Below are positions 7,365 through 16,550 of a stretch of 64,000 nt of DNA, piece after piece. Position 1 is the stretch's first letter. The number at the start of each line of letters is the position of its first letter. Position numbers and translations under genes: made by a program. The notes beneath the pieces are model-generated. The model saw only the letters and a program-made list of their open reading frames with translations. It had not been told where the DNA came from and ran no database searches. Source of the stretch: DAHUXT01 sp036273675 (lineage in GTDB: Bacteria; Chloroflexota; Ktedonobacteria; Ktedonobacterales; JADMIN01); contig DASUHD010000075.1 of the NCBI GenBank assembly GCA_036273675.1, positions 1-64,000 of the forward strand, written 5' to 3'.

Positions 7365-8840
7365 ATGGATGGACCGCACTCATCCGCGCGCCAGCGCTGG
7401 ATCGCGCTGATACTGCTCTCGGCTATCGAGTTTATGATCCTGCTCGATACGTCGATTGTCAACATCGCCCTACCAGCGATCAAGGCTGGATTGCATTTCT
7501 CTGAGGCTGATCTGCAGTGGGTGCAGAACGCCTATATTCTGGTTTTTGGTGGCTTCCTGCTGCTGGGTGGGCGGGCCGCCGATCTCTTCGGGCGACGGCG
7601 CTTCTACCTGATTGGCCTGGCGTTGTTCACCGCCAGTTCCTTGCTGGCCGGATTCGCGCCGACGGGAGGCATTCTACTCGCTGCTCGCGCGGCGCAGGGT
7701 ATCGGCGCGGCGATTGTGATTCCCGCGGAGCAGTCTTTGCTGGTGACCATCTTTACCGATAAAGAGGAATTCAACCGCGCCTTCGGCATTTGGGGCGCGA
7801 TGGGCGCCGCTGGGGGCATCTTCGGGCTATTGTTGGGTGGGGTGCTCACCCAGCTGGTTGGCTGGCCGTGGATCTTCCTGATCAATGTGCCAATTGGCGC
7901 GATCGCGCTGTTGCTTAGCCCCCGGCTGCTCCCTGAAAGCCGCGCAACCGGGCAGGATCGGCGCCTGGATATTCTGGGCGCGGTTGTGGTCACAATGGCG
8001 GTTGGGCTACTGGCATATGCGCCTATCGCTGGCCAGGAATACGGCTGGGGATCGCCGCTGGCGTTCGGCTCGCTTGCGCTGGCAGCGCTGCTCCTCCTGG
8101 CGTTCCCGGTCATCGAGGCGCGCTCAAAGTCGCCACTGGTTCCATTGCGCCTCTTCCGCATTCGCAACGCCAATGGCGCAAACATCGTCAGCTTTCTGGT
8201 CGGAGCCGCCCACGCGCCGATGTTCTTCCTGCTCTCGCTCTATCTCCAGCAGGTACTTGGCTACAATGCCCTGACGGCCGGGCTGGCGATCCTGCCGGTT
8301 GGAGCTACCAGCCTGATCTTCTCGCTGCTGGTCTTGCCCAGAGCGCTAGATCATCTTGGCCCCAGGGGTGTGTTGGTCGCGGGGATGCTCCTGCTGGCCA
8401 TTGGCCTACTCCTCTTCGCGCGTGTCCCCGTCCCTGGCAACTATCTGCTCGACATTCTGCCAGCCAGCATCATCGTCGCCATGGGGCTGCCCTGCGCCTT
8501 TGCCGGCGCAAACATCGCCGCCGTTACCGCTGTCGAGAAAGAGGAAACTGGCCTGGCGTCCGGGCTGATGAACACTATGCAGCGGGTTGGTAGCGGTATC
8601 GGCATCGCGGCGCTGACGGCAGTGTTCGTCGCGCGTATTGGCCCGATGACTCCCCATACCAGTCTCTCAACGCTGGCAACAGGTTTTCAGGCTGGTTTTC
8701 TGGGCGCGGCGCTCTTAGCGGTTCTGGGCGCGGTGCTGGCCCTGGCGATCCTCCGGCAGCCCAAACCGTCGTCCGTTAGCGCGGAGGGCGAGAAAGAACT
8801 GGCTCCGGCAGGAGCGCGCAAGATGCATTTCCACCACTAG
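7365..8840 (+). CDS. MFS multidrug efflux pump, 14-TM DHA2 (EmrB/QacA-like)
   Basis: 491 residues with about fourteen hydrophobic helices. Motif D1 is kept in EFMILLDTSIVNIALPAI and motif A appears as GGRAADLFGRRRFYLIG; motif C-like GIWGAMGAAGGIFGLLLGG follows. These identify a proton-driven drug exporter of the DHA2 group in the inner membrane. The ATG is preceded by AAGGAG. The gene is divergent from marR across an operator-like palindrome array and is followed closely by the frameshifted membrane gene and the P450, so it is likely the first gene of a MarR-controlled unit. Substrate unknown. Confidence 0.92.
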   Translation: MDGPHSSARQRWIALILLSAIEFMILLDTSIVNIALPAIKAGLHFSEADLQWVQNAYILVFGGFLLLGGRAADLFGRRRFYLIGLALFTASSLLAGFAPTGGILLAARAAQGIGAAIVIPAEQSLLVTIFTDKEEFNRAFGIWGAMGAAGGIFGLLLGGVLTQLVGWPWIFLINVPIGAIALLLSPRLLPESRATGQDRRLDILGAVVVTMAVGLLAYAPIAGQEYGWGSPLAFGSLALAALLLLAFPVIEARSKSPLVPLRLFRIRNANGANIVSFLVGAAHAPMFFLLSLYLQQVLGYNALTAGLAILPVGATSLIFSLLVLPRALDHLGPRGVLVAGMLLLAIGLLLFARVPVPGNYLLDILPASIIVAMGLPCAFAGANIAAVTAVEKEETGLASGLMNTMQRVGSGIGIAALTAVFVARIGPMTPHTSLSTLATGFQAGFLGAALLAVLGAVLALAILRQPKPSSVSAEGEKELAPAGARKMHFHH

Positions 8841-8858
8841 AGAGAGGATTTCGCTACG

Positions 8859-9502
8859 ATGAGTCTCTATGCATTAGCGCTGTTTGCCCACCTGGTTGGT
8901 GTGCTCAGCCTCTTCATCGGGATGGACTGCAATGGACGGTCCTCATTGGCTTCCGAAGGGCGCGGTCTGTTAGCCAGATGCGCCTTTGGAGTAGCCTCTT
9001 ACGACCTGTGGCGATGCTTGGGCCGCTCTCCGCCGTCCTGATTCTGCTCGCTGGCGGCTACATGATGTTCACCGCCTGGGGCATCGGCACACCGTGGATT
9101 GTCGTCTCGATAGGCGCGATGCTGCTGATGGCGGCGCTGGGCATGAGCATTACGGTTCGCAAGCTACGCGTAGTCCAGCGGACGGCGATGGGTGCTGGAG
9201 TCTCCGACGAGATCTCATCGGAACTGCGCCACCACATCTATGACCCAATGCTCTGGATTTCCGCGCATCTGGCGAGTGGCATCTCGCTAGGCATTGTCTT
9301 TCTGATGACCACCAAACCAGGCTGGTTGGTTTCGCTGCTGGTAATGGCCGTTACTTTGGCGCTGGGAGCCATTATTGGAGTAACCACAGCGAAACCTCGC
9401 CGGAGTTCGGCTAATATAGCAGCCCATCCAGAGCCTGTAGATACTACGTTACTTCAGCGTTCGCTGGCCAATGACGCCAGCATCACTCGCACTAGCCACT
9501 AG
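8859..9502 (+). pseudogene. DUF2269-like membrane protein with one-base frameshift
   Basis: Translation from the ATG at 8859 gives MSLYALALFAHLVGVLSLFI, a typical first helix, then loses sense after about residue 22 and stops at 9041. The frame one base earlier continues as LQWTVLIGFRRARSVSQ and then a sensible membrane protein to 9502 with four more helices. Restoring one base near 8923-8930 would join the two parts into one protein of about 215 residues that looks like the DUF2269 family. So this is either a recent inactivating deletion, a read error, or a programmed shift. Family members are small integral membrane proteins of unknown function. It sits 18 bases after the pump and 69 before the P450. 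Confidence 0.75.
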
Positions 9503-9571
9503 CTAGCGTTTTCGCTGGCCGGGCCAATGGCACAGTCTTGACCCGGCCAGCATACGTCAAGGGAGATTCAT

Positions 9572-11011
9572 ATGACGATCACAGAGTCATCGGCGCGCCC
9601 CGCAGTGCAGCGCCCAAATCACAGCGAACAGCGTACGTCTCACCTGCCGGGGCCACCCTGGCACACAGCGGTTGGGAACACCCTTCGTTTCTTACGCCAT
9701 GCGCTCGACTTTAGCCAGGAAATGCGCAATCGCTACGGAGATGTCGTCTCCGTCCCGACGCTGATGGGTCGGTTGACGCTCGTCTTTCATCCAGATGGCG
9801 TGCGCCGGGTCTTGCAGGAGAATCATCTCAACTACAACAAGGATATCCCCGACTATCGGATTCTCAGCCTCGTTCTGGGCAAAGGTCTGCTGACCAACGA
9901 TGGGGAGTCGTGGCTCCAGCAGCGGCGACTAATACAACCGGCCTTTCACCGCGACAGAATCGCCGCCTTGGGGACGCTGATAACCGACGCCACTGCGATA
10001 TGGCTCGACCAGTTGGAAGCGGCTCACGCCATTGGGAGTGGCAGACCGCTCGACATCCCACAAGAGATGTCCCGACTGACCTTGAGCATCGTCTGCAAGG
10101 CGCTCTTTGGAACGGATCTGCCCGCCGAAGCGCTGGAGCGTGTCAGCCGCGCCCTCACCACGGTGAATCACCTGCTAGCGGAGGCGTTTTACCTGCCGGG
10201 GATTCTCTCGCTTCCCACGCCGCAACGTCATCGGCTACGCGCGGCACGGCGCGAGCTACATGCGGTCGTCGATACGATCATTCAACAGCGCCGCGAGTCG
10301 GGCGAAGAGCGCGGTGATCTGCTCGCGATGCTGCTCGACGCGCGCGATGCCGAGACCGGAGTGGGCATGTCGAATCAGCAGCTGCGCGACGAGATACTGA
10401 CGTTACTGCTTGCCGGACACGAAACAACCGCCAACACACTCTCGTGGACATTTTACCTGCTCGCGCAGCACCCAGATACTGTGGCGAATCTCCAGGCGGA
10501 GTATCGGGACATAATGCAAGGGCGTCTGCCGAAGATGGATGATCTGCCGCAGCTTCCGCTCACGCGGATGGTCGTCGAGGAGTCGATGCGCCTCTATCCG
10601 CCCGCGTGGGCAGTGGGACGCAACGCGCTCGCGGAGGACGAGATCGGCGGTTACGTCATACCCAAACGGGCATATGTCCTGGTCTTCCAGTATGTCACCC
10701 AGCGCCATCCTGACTTCTGGGAACGACCGGACGCCTTCGATCCGGGGCGGTTTGCCGCCGAACGCGCTACTGGACGCCATCGCTTTGCCTACTTCCCGTT
10801 CGGGGGAGGACCGCACCTGTGCATCGGCAACCAGTTCGCCATGATCGAGGCGCAGCTTATTCTTGCGACTGTTCTGTCGCGCTACCAGTTGCTCCTGTCG
10901 CCAACGGCACGCGTGATCCCTGAGCCGCTGGTGACGCTACGCCCGGGTGGAAACTTGTCGATGACTATATACCGACGGGAAGAGGAAGCAGTATGCTCAG
11001 ACTGCGTGTGA
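9572..11011 (+). CDS. Cytochrome P450
   Basis: 479 residues. All diagnostic motifs are present: the oxygen-activating I-helix LLLAGHETTANTLSWTF, the K-helix EESMRLYPPAW (ExxR), the PxR region (FDPGRF) and the heme loop FPFGGGPHLCIGNQFAM with thiolate Cys417. It would catalyse monooxygenation of a small lipophilic compound with electrons from ferredoxin or another reductase; no reductase domain or partner gene is in the window. There is no N-terminal anchor, so it is soluble. AAGGGAG precedes the ATG. The sequence type resembles class-II-like bacterial P450s similar to fatty-acid and steroid hydroxylases (CYP4/CYP102-like), but the substrate cannot be told. Position behind a MarR-controlled pump suggests a detoxification or modification role. 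Confidence 0.95.
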   Translation: MTITESSARPAVQRPNHSEQRTSHLPGPPWHTAVGNTLRFLRHALDFSQEMRNRYGDVVSVPTLMGRLTLVFHPDGVRRVLQENHLNYNKDIPDYRILSLVLGKGLLTNDGESWLQQRRLIQPAFHRDRIAALGTLITDATAIWLDQLEAAHAIGSGRPLDIPQEMSRLTLSIVCKALFGTDLPAEALERVSRALTTVNHLLAEAFYLPGILSLPTPQRHRLRAARRELHAVVDTIIQQRRESGEERGDLLAMLLDARDAETGVGMSNQQLRDEILTLLLAGHETTANTLSWTFYLLAQHPDTVANLQAEYRDIMQGRLPKMDDLPQLPLTRMVVEESMRLYPPAWAVGRNALAEDEIGGYVIPKRAYVLVFQYVTQRHPDFWERPDAFDPGRFAAERATGRHRFAYFPFGGGPHLCIGNQFAMIEAQLILATVLSRYQLLLSPTARVIPEPLVTLRPGGNLSMTIYRREEEAVCSDCV

Positions 11012-11148
11012 GGCAGCTCGCCGCATGGAGCGCAAGAGTGTGCCATCTTCGCCGCACGTACGTACTACCCATGACGGAGCCGAGGCGGGTATACTGCGTT
11101 TGAGTATGGCATCGAAGCTGCACATGAGAGGCGCGAGGCGGACGCGAC

Positions 11149-11931
11149 ATGATACGGTTGCTGTTGGTCGAAGATCACAAGACGGTGCGCCAGGCGCTCA
11201 AGGCTGGCCTGGAGGCGACGGGCGAAGTGCAGGTGGTGGCGGAGGCCGCGACGGCCAACGAGGCAATCGCCGCCGCCGATGCCAACCCCGAGGCTGAGGT
11301 CGCCCTGATGGATGTCGAGCTACGCGACCCAGAGCTGGGTGCGGCGGCAGCCAGTGGTGTTGGCGCGGCTGTCGCCATCCGGCGCGAGCGGCCGCGCTTT
11401 CCCGTCGTCTTCTACTCGATTCAGGACGACGACTCCTATTTTCGTGAGTTTCGCGCCGCTGGCATCCTCAGCCACTACGCCTATGTCCGCAAGAGCAACT
11501 ATCTGCTGCCGACGATGCTGGCGCCGCTGCTCAGAGACGCCATTGCGGGGCGCAGCTTCATCGACCCGGAGATCGAAGACCGCGTGGACGAGGTGCGCGA
11601 GCGCGACGCGACCTCACCGCGCGCGCTGCTGGAGCCGAACGAGCTACGGGTCGCAGAATTGCTGGCGCAGGGGCTGACCAACGAGCAGATTGCCGCTCGC
11701 CTGGGGCTTCGCGACGCCCGCGCCGTCAGCCGAACCAACGGGCGCATCTACGACGCCTGGCGGCTGAGCGAGAGCACCACCGACGAGAAGGTGGCCCGCG
11801 CCCGCGCTGCGCTCATCTACGTCTATGACCGGCCAATTGTCTGGGGCGACGATGGCCGCGCGCTGGTGCCGGACCGCAAGGGCGGCTGGTCGCCGTTGTT
11901 TGGCGAGCCACCTGGCGCGGGGGAGCCGTAG
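11149..11931 (+). CDS. NarL-type response regulator with odd C-terminus
   Basis: 260 residues. The receiver opens MIRLLLVEDHKTVRQALK and has Asp55 in ALMDVELRD, but the next loop carries an unusual Ala/Gly/Val insert before the following strand, and the switch residue region reads VVFYSIQDDDSYF. The effector is a weakened LuxR-type HTH (PNELRVAELLAQGLTNEQIA, then ARLGLRDARAVSRTNGRIY). After it comes an extension of about 45 residues with no match I know. GAGGCGGA lies before the ATG. The kinase gene follows after three bases, so they are co-transcribed and very likely partners. It should bind DNA, but the altered HTH and tail may change how. Confidence 0.82.
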   Translation: MIRLLLVEDHKTVRQALKAGLEATGEVQVVAEAATANEAIAAADANPEAEVALMDVELRDPELGAAAASGVGAAVAIRRERPRFPVVFYSIQDDDSYFREFRAAGILSHYAYVRKSNYLLPTMLAPLLRDAIAGRSFIDPEIEDRVDEVRERDATSPRALLEPNELRVAELLAQGLTNEQIAARLGLRDARAVSRTNGRIYDAWRLSESTTDEKVARARAALIYVYDRPIVWGDDGRALVPDRKGGWSPLFGEPPGAGEP

Positions 11932-11934
11932 CGT

Positions 11935-14289
11935 ATGGATACACTTCTTCAGGTGGGGCTGGCGCAGGTCGCCATCGCGCTTTCCGCCTTCAATCTCATC
12001 ACGTTTCTCTGGCTCGGTCTGATGGTGCTGCTACTGGGAGACCGCCGCAACCTGATTACCTGGGTCGGAGGTATTGGATTGCTGCTGGCGGCGCTGTTTT
12101 TCCTCTGCCACGGCGCGCTGGTGGGCGCTGGCGTACCAGAGGGTCCATCGCCGTCGGATGTCTGGTGGCGCGTCTCCTGGCTCCCCGCGTTCGTTGCGCC
12201 GCTCTTCTGGGCAGCAACTGGCCTCCACTATGCAGAGCTGGCGGGCGTCTCGAAGAACCTGCGCCTCCCAGTTCTCACGGGCGTCGCCAGCCTGGGGCTG
12301 CTGGCCATCCTGCTGGCAGTTATCTACTGGCCCGCGCTGTCCCAGTATGGCGATTTTATCCGCTTGCTAGACGCCTCGATACGCCTGCGCCAACCGGTCC
12401 CACACCCACCCAATGTCTCGCCCGTCTTGCCCGCGCTGGGGCTAGCGTTCGTCATCTACATCGGCGTCTGCGCCTGCCTGCCGTGGATCTTGCTCGTGGC
12501 GCGGCGCCTCCTGCCTGATACAGCCCGAGTTCAACATACTGGATCGGATGAGACACTGCTCTGGGACGCTGGCGACGCCTGGAGCCGCGCCCGTCCTGGT
12601 CTGCTCTGGGCTTCGCTGTGCATGATGGGCGCTGGCGCGGTGGTTGCGATCATCGGCGCGCTGGTGCTGCTCTCGGAACATCGCGCGTCGCTGACGACGG
12701 TTACGGGAACTCTGCCCATTCAAGTACCAGTGACGCGCCCGGGCCACGTTCCAACGGTCCTGGTTGGCGCCGATCTGCTGGTGCAGATCGCGCTGGCAGG
12801 GCTGGGGCTGACGTTGGGTCGCGCCGTCTTACGCCAGGGCATTCTGGTCGAGCGGCGACTGCCACAACGCGGATACCTGAGCCACTGGCGCGGCATGGCG
12901 CTGATCGCGGCTGTGCTGGCGGCGGCAGTCGCCTGGATGACGGGCGTCGAGGCTGAGGCTCTGCCTGATTTGCTGCTCTTGCTGGCCCTCATCACGGGGG
13001 CGTACGCCGTCGTCACCTGGCAGTCGTTCGCGGCGCACGACCGCCTCCTCGACCAGATGCGCCCCTTTATCGCCAGCCTGACCACCGGACAGGCAAACTG
13101 GCTCGCAACCGATCCGCGCGAGATCGAGCGCAATGTGGAGGCGCTCTTCACCAGCCTCTGCCGTGATGTACTGGGCGCGGCGCGTGGCAGGCTCTCGCTG
13201 ACCGCGGGTCGCCTGCATCGGACGTTCAGCTATGAGGCGCCCACAAGTGAAGTGAGCGATCCGTTTGATCGTCAGGAATGGGCGCTGCCAGTGAGTGATG
13301 AGCGCGGCGTGGTGGCGCGGTTGGTGCTTGGCCCGCGCGTAGATGGCGCTGGCTATACATCCGCCGACCTGGAAATCGCGCGAGCCTGCGGCCAGCGTAT
13401 TCTCGACGCGGTGGGCGAGTTTGTGGCCGCCCAGGCGATTGCGTCACTGGCCCGTCGGCGCGGGCTGGAGGCCGAGTTGAGCGCAGCCCTGCCACGACGC
13501 GTACTCCACGATGAGGTCTTGCCTCGCCTGCACCTGGCGATGTTGCGGCTGGAGGCGCTTCGTGCGCGGCTGCCTGCCGGGCGCGTCGCCGAGCCCGCGC
13601 ACTCCTCCACATCATCCACACTCCCGGAGCGCGCGGAACCACCTGATGCGCCAATAGACGCTTCAGGTGAACTGGAGGCTGTCGTCCACGAGTTAGGTCT
13701 CGCCCATCATGATCTGGCGGCGTTGATGCGCGCTGCTCCGATTGCCAACAAGCGGCGCCTCGAACATGGATTGGTAAGCGCTCTGCGCTCCGCGCTCGAT
13801 GGCGAGTTCCGCGGCACATTCGACGAACTGGCGCTCGATGCGCCAGACGAGGCGCGAGTCGCCGCCAACGCGCTTCCTCCTATCGCCGCCGATTTGCTGC
13901 TGGGCGCGACCCAGGAGGCGCTGCGCAACGCGGGTCGCCATGGGCGTGGCGACGACCTACACCGTCGGTTGGCCGTGCGAATAACGCTTGCCGCCGATGA
14001 TCGCGCGGTCACGGTGACGGTGCGGGATGACGGCGTTGGACTGCAATCAGAGCGAGTGCGCGCTGGCAAGGCCGAAGCTGAGGTTACTTCATTCGTCGTC
14101 CAGCCGGTCGATTCTGGAGGCACCCGCAGCGGGCTCTTGACGCACGGCGCCTTGATCGCGCTGATCGGCGGCACATTGACGGTGCATAGCGCCCCCGCCC
14201 AGGGGACCACCGTCACGATTCGCGTCCCGCGCGTCGGGCCTGGGGCTGGTGGCGCGCTCGACCTTCCCCAGAGCCAAACCTCCCCGTAG
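11935..14289 (+). CDS. Large NarX-like membrane histidine kinase, divergent H box
   Basis: 784 residues. The first 350 carry about nine hydrophobic segments, with a final pair near 320-355. A region of about 150 residues after that looks GAF-like. The dimerisation box reads RRVLHDEVLPRLHLAML (His525). In ordinary HisKA_3 kinases this is LHDxLGxxL, so the HD pair is kept but the Gly is replaced by Pro. A loop rich in Ser/Thr/Pro/Glu follows. The ATPase has LLLGATQEALRNAGRHG and VTVRDDGVGLQ. It lies three bases after its regulator gene. It probably responds to a membrane or cytosolic signal; which one cannot be told. Confidence 0.85.
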   Translation: MDTLLQVGLAQVAIALSAFNLITFLWLGLMVLLLGDRRNLITWVGGIGLLLAALFFLCHGALVGAGVPEGPSPSDVWWRVSWLPAFVAPLFWAATGLHYAELAGVSKNLRLPVLTGVASLGLLAILLAVIYWPALSQYGDFIRLLDASIRLRQPVPHPPNVSPVLPALGLAFVIYIGVCACLPWILLVARRLLPDTARVQHTGSDETLLWDAGDAWSRARPGLLWASLCMMGAGAVVAIIGALVLLSEHRASLTTVTGTLPIQVPVTRPGHVPTVLVGADLLVQIALAGLGLTLGRAVLRQGILVERRLPQRGYLSHWRGMALIAAVLAAAVAWMTGVEAEALPDLLLLLALITGAYAVVTWQSFAAHDRLLDQMRPFIASLTTGQANWLATDPREIERNVEALFTSLCRDVLGAARGRLSLTAGRLHRTFSYEAPTSEVSDPFDRQEWALPVSDERGVVARLVLGPRVDGAGYTSADLEIARACGQRILDAVGEFVAAQAIASLARRRGLEAELSAALPRRVLHDEVLPRLHLAMLRLEALRARLPAGRVAEPAHSSTSSTLPERAEPPDAPIDASGELEAVVHELGLAHHDLAALMRAAPIANKRRLEHGLVSALRSALDGEFRGTFDELALDAPDEARVAANALPPIAADLLLGATQEALRNAGRHGRGDDLHRRLAVRITLAADDRAVTVTVRDDGVGLQSERVRAGKAEAEVTSFVVQPVDSGGTRSGLLTHGALIALIGGTLTVHSAPAQGTTVTIRVPRVGPGAGGALDLPQSQTSP

Positions 14290-14426
14290 ATGTTGCCGCA
14301 TGCGTGCCACAACCGTCTGGTACAATGGGACAAAGGCGTCGCTGAGGTTTGTACCATGCGCGCCATAGGTCTCTTCCAGCGGCGCTCAGGCCGTGCGGAA
14401 GCATTTCTGTCGTTCAGGAGGAGTTT

Positions 14427-15179
14427 GTGGCGAACCAGACCTATCAACCCACGCTTGGCGAACGCTGCCTAGCCGAACTGCTGGGCAGCTTCTTGCTTAC
14501 CTTTGTCGGAGGCGGCGTCGCAGCGGATGTTGCCCTGCTGCATCGCAACGCCCACGGCGCTTCGATACCAACCGCCGATTTAGTGCTGGTCGCGCTGGCG
14601 CATGGACTGATTCTCTTTGTCATCGTGGTGATCTTCGGCAAGACTTCGGGCGCGCATGTCAATCCAGCCGTAACACTCGGCCTGGCCTCGATCGGTCAGT
14701 TCAAGTGGGCGGACGTGCCTGGCTTCCTCATCGCGCAGTTCGTCGGTGGCATTTTGGGCGCGCTGGCGATTCTGATCCCCTTTGGCCGTGACATCGCCTC
14801 GGTGGGGCTGTTGGGCCGCCCATCTCTGGCTGCAAATACCAACCTGATTCAAGGGTTGCTTGCTGAGGGTCTGGGCGCCGCCATTCTTGTCCTCGCGGTC
14901 GTCGCCACTGCTGTAGACAAACGCTCACCCGTTGGATGGGCCGGGCTCACCATCGGCCTGGCGCTTGGCGCCGGGATTATGCTGATTGGGCCAGCAACCG
15001 GTGCGGCGCTGAATCCTCAGCGCGCCTTTGGCCCCGATATCGTCAGTATCTTCTTTGGGGCTCCTGCGGTAGACTGGGTGGCCTTCATCGTCTGCTATCT
15101 GATTGGCCCCATTCTCGGCGGCATCGGGGCCTGCTGGCTCTACGCCCGCGTCTCGCGCCTGCCGCGCCCTGGCAAATAA
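14427..15179 (+). CDS. MIP-family channel (aquaporin/glycerol facilitator)
   Basis: 250 residues from the GTG at 14427, preceded by AGGAGG at seven bases; a TTG 26 codons earlier gives a non-membrane prefix. Six helices and two half-helices are visible. The first pore box is the canonical SGAHVNPAVTLGLA; the second is GAALNPQRAFGPD, NPQ in place of NPA. The Arg that follows the second box in the selectivity filter is kept. The family passes water, glycerol or small neutral solutes through the inner membrane. The altered second box may affect selectivity. The gene is monocistronic: the neighbours differ in function, and a strong bidirectional terminator follows. Confidence 0.92.
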   Translation: MANQTYQPTLGERCLAELLGSFLLTFVGGGVAADVALLHRNAHGASIPTADLVLVALAHGLILFVIVVIFGKTSGAHVNPAVTLGLASIGQFKWADVPGFLIAQFVGGILGALAILIPFGRDIASVGLLGRPSLAANTNLIQGLLAEGLGAAILVLAVVATAVDKRSPVGWAGLTIGLALGAGIMLIGPATGAALNPQRAFGPDIVSIFFGAPAVDWVAFIVCYLIGPILGGIGACWLYARVSRLPRPGK

Positions 15180-15207
15180 CGCGGATTCCTATCGCTCATA
15201 ACATTGG

Positions 15208-15239
15208 TTCGGAGAGGCGCAAACCTCTCCGAATTTTTC
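15208..15239. terminator. Rho-independent terminator between aquaporin gene and rpiA
   Basis: A perfect 10-bp stem, TTCGGAGAGG (15208-15217) and CCTCTCCGAA (15224-15233), with a 6-base loop and then TTTTTC. The A-rich side is shorter on the other strand, but the hairpin could also end the convergent rpiA transcript. Confidence 0.88.
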
Positions 15240-15262
15240 TATGCGTGGGCGAGCGGCGACTC

Positions 15263-15994
15263 TTACGCTGGGCGGTCGTACACCTGCACTCCACTCGCCC
15301 CAGCGACGTAGACACGTTCAGTCATGCCGACAAAGAGGCCGTGGTCGATGACACCAGTAATCGCCTTGATTCGCGCCGCAATGCCGCCCGCATCCACGAT
15401 CGGGCCAAACCAGCAATCGAGCACATAATTGCCGCCATCGCTGATAAAGGGCTCGGTGAGCGTGTCGCCGCCCGGCGCCATGCGACGCTGGACCGTCGCG
15501 CCAAGTGTCGCCAGCCGTCCGGCGGTGTGGCGCCAACCAAAGCGATCCACCTCGACGGGAATGGGATGCTGTGAGGCGAGCGCGCTGACCATCTTCGACT
15601 CATCAACGATGATAATTCGCCGCCGACTGGTGACGGCCACCAGTTTCTCGCGCAGCAGCGCGCCACCACGCCCCTTGACCAGATCGAGCGAGGGCAGAAT
15701 CACCTCATCGGCGCCGTCGATGCTGAGATACAGCGTCACTACATCATCCAGCTCGGCCAGCGGAATACCCAGGCGTTGCGCCTCGCCGCGTGTCCGCTCG
15801 GAGGTGGCGACGCCAGTCACGCGCAGCCCCTGGCGAACCCGCTCGGCCAGCGCTTCGAGCATCAGGTCGGCGGTTGTGCCTGAGCCAAGGCCAATCGTCA
15901 TGCCATCGGCGACATCATGCTCGACGGCCGCCTGCGCCGCCGCGCGCTTCCACGCCTGCCGTTGCAGTTCGTCCTGCGTTGGTTGGTCCGCCAC
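15263..15994 (-). CDS. rpiA: Ribose-5-phosphate isomerase A
   Basis: 243 residues from a GTG at 15994 with GAGGAGG just upstream. RpiA signatures are all present: GMTIGLGSGTTADL near residue 35, YLSIDGADEVIL and the active-site block KGRGGALLREKLVA with its catalytic Glu and Lys, then IIIVDESKMV. The enzyme interconverts ribose-5-phosphate and ribulose-5-phosphate in the non-oxidative pentose phosphate pathway in the cytosol. Length fits the family (about 220-240). Transketolase of the same pathway is encoded 38 kb away. It is convergent with the aquaporin gene and stands downstream of the next unknown gene on the same strand. Confidence 0.96.
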   Translation of the reverse strand: MADQPTQDELQRQAWKRAAAQAAVEHDVADGMTIGLGSGTTADLMLEALAERVRQGLRVTGVATSERTRGEAQRLGIPLAELDDVVTLYLSIDGADEVILPSLDLVKGRGGALLREKLVAVTSRRRIIIVDESKMVSALASQHPIPVEVDRFGWRHTAGRLATLGATVQRRMAPGGDTLTEPFISDGGNYVLDCWFGPIVDAGGIAARIKAITGVIDHGLFVGMTERVYVAGASGVQVYDRPA

Positions 15995-16061
15995 ACGTCC
16001 TCCTCATCGCTTGCTCGTGCTTGGGCTTATGATTCCAGCCCGCCGCCATGCCGCGACGCAC

Positions 16062-16466
16062 TTACATCAGGGGAATCTGCCGCCCGCGTCCTTTGCCCGG
16101 AGGCATCCCCGCGCGAATACGCCTGGCCGTGACCCGGTCGTTGGCCGCTTCGGTCTCCAGCAGCGGAAATGCGCGGTGGAATCGCTGGTCGAATTCACGC
16201 GCGCGCTGCTGGATGTAGATGGCGCGCTGTTCGTGCGCAACGGCGTAGAGGTCCCGCTTGCGCTCGTCTGGGAGCGCGCTGCCCAGCAGATAGGCGAGCA
16301 CGAAATCAGGCTTGCCCTTCTCGGCATAGCGCTGCGCCTGCTCGTCAGCATCAGCGCCCGCCGCCAGCTCCTCAGCCACGATATCGAGGATTGCCTGGCG
16401 CGCCTGCGAGCGATAGAGCGCATCGAACGCTGGCAAGGTATCGGTCGAATCTTCAGCCATATGCAT
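16062..16466 (-). CDS. Conserved-looking small protein, function unknown
   Basis: 134 residues from the ATG at 16466, chosen because AAAGGAC lies seven bases upstream. A second ATG follows two codons later. The protein is charged, Ala/Glu/Arg-rich and probably all helical, with no signal peptide, membrane helix or cysteine motif. It ends in a Gly/Arg/Pro-rich tail (MPPGKGRGRQIPLM). Codon use is like the neighbouring real genes. I do not recognise a family. It lies 67 bases upstream of rpiA on the same strand and could share its transcript. Confidence 0.6.
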   Translation of the reverse strand: MHMAEDSTDTLPAFDALYRSQARQAILDIVAEELAAGADADEQAQRYAEKGKPDFVLAYLLGSALPDERKRDLYAVAHEQRAIYIQQRAREFDQRFHRAFPLLETEAANDRVTARRIRAGMPPGKGRGRQIPLM

Positions 16467-16550
16467 TCCCGTCCTTTCCGCCACCCTCATCCTATTATAG
16501 CGACGGCAACGACGGAACGACGAGATGATCGCATCCTCTGTCTCAGACTA

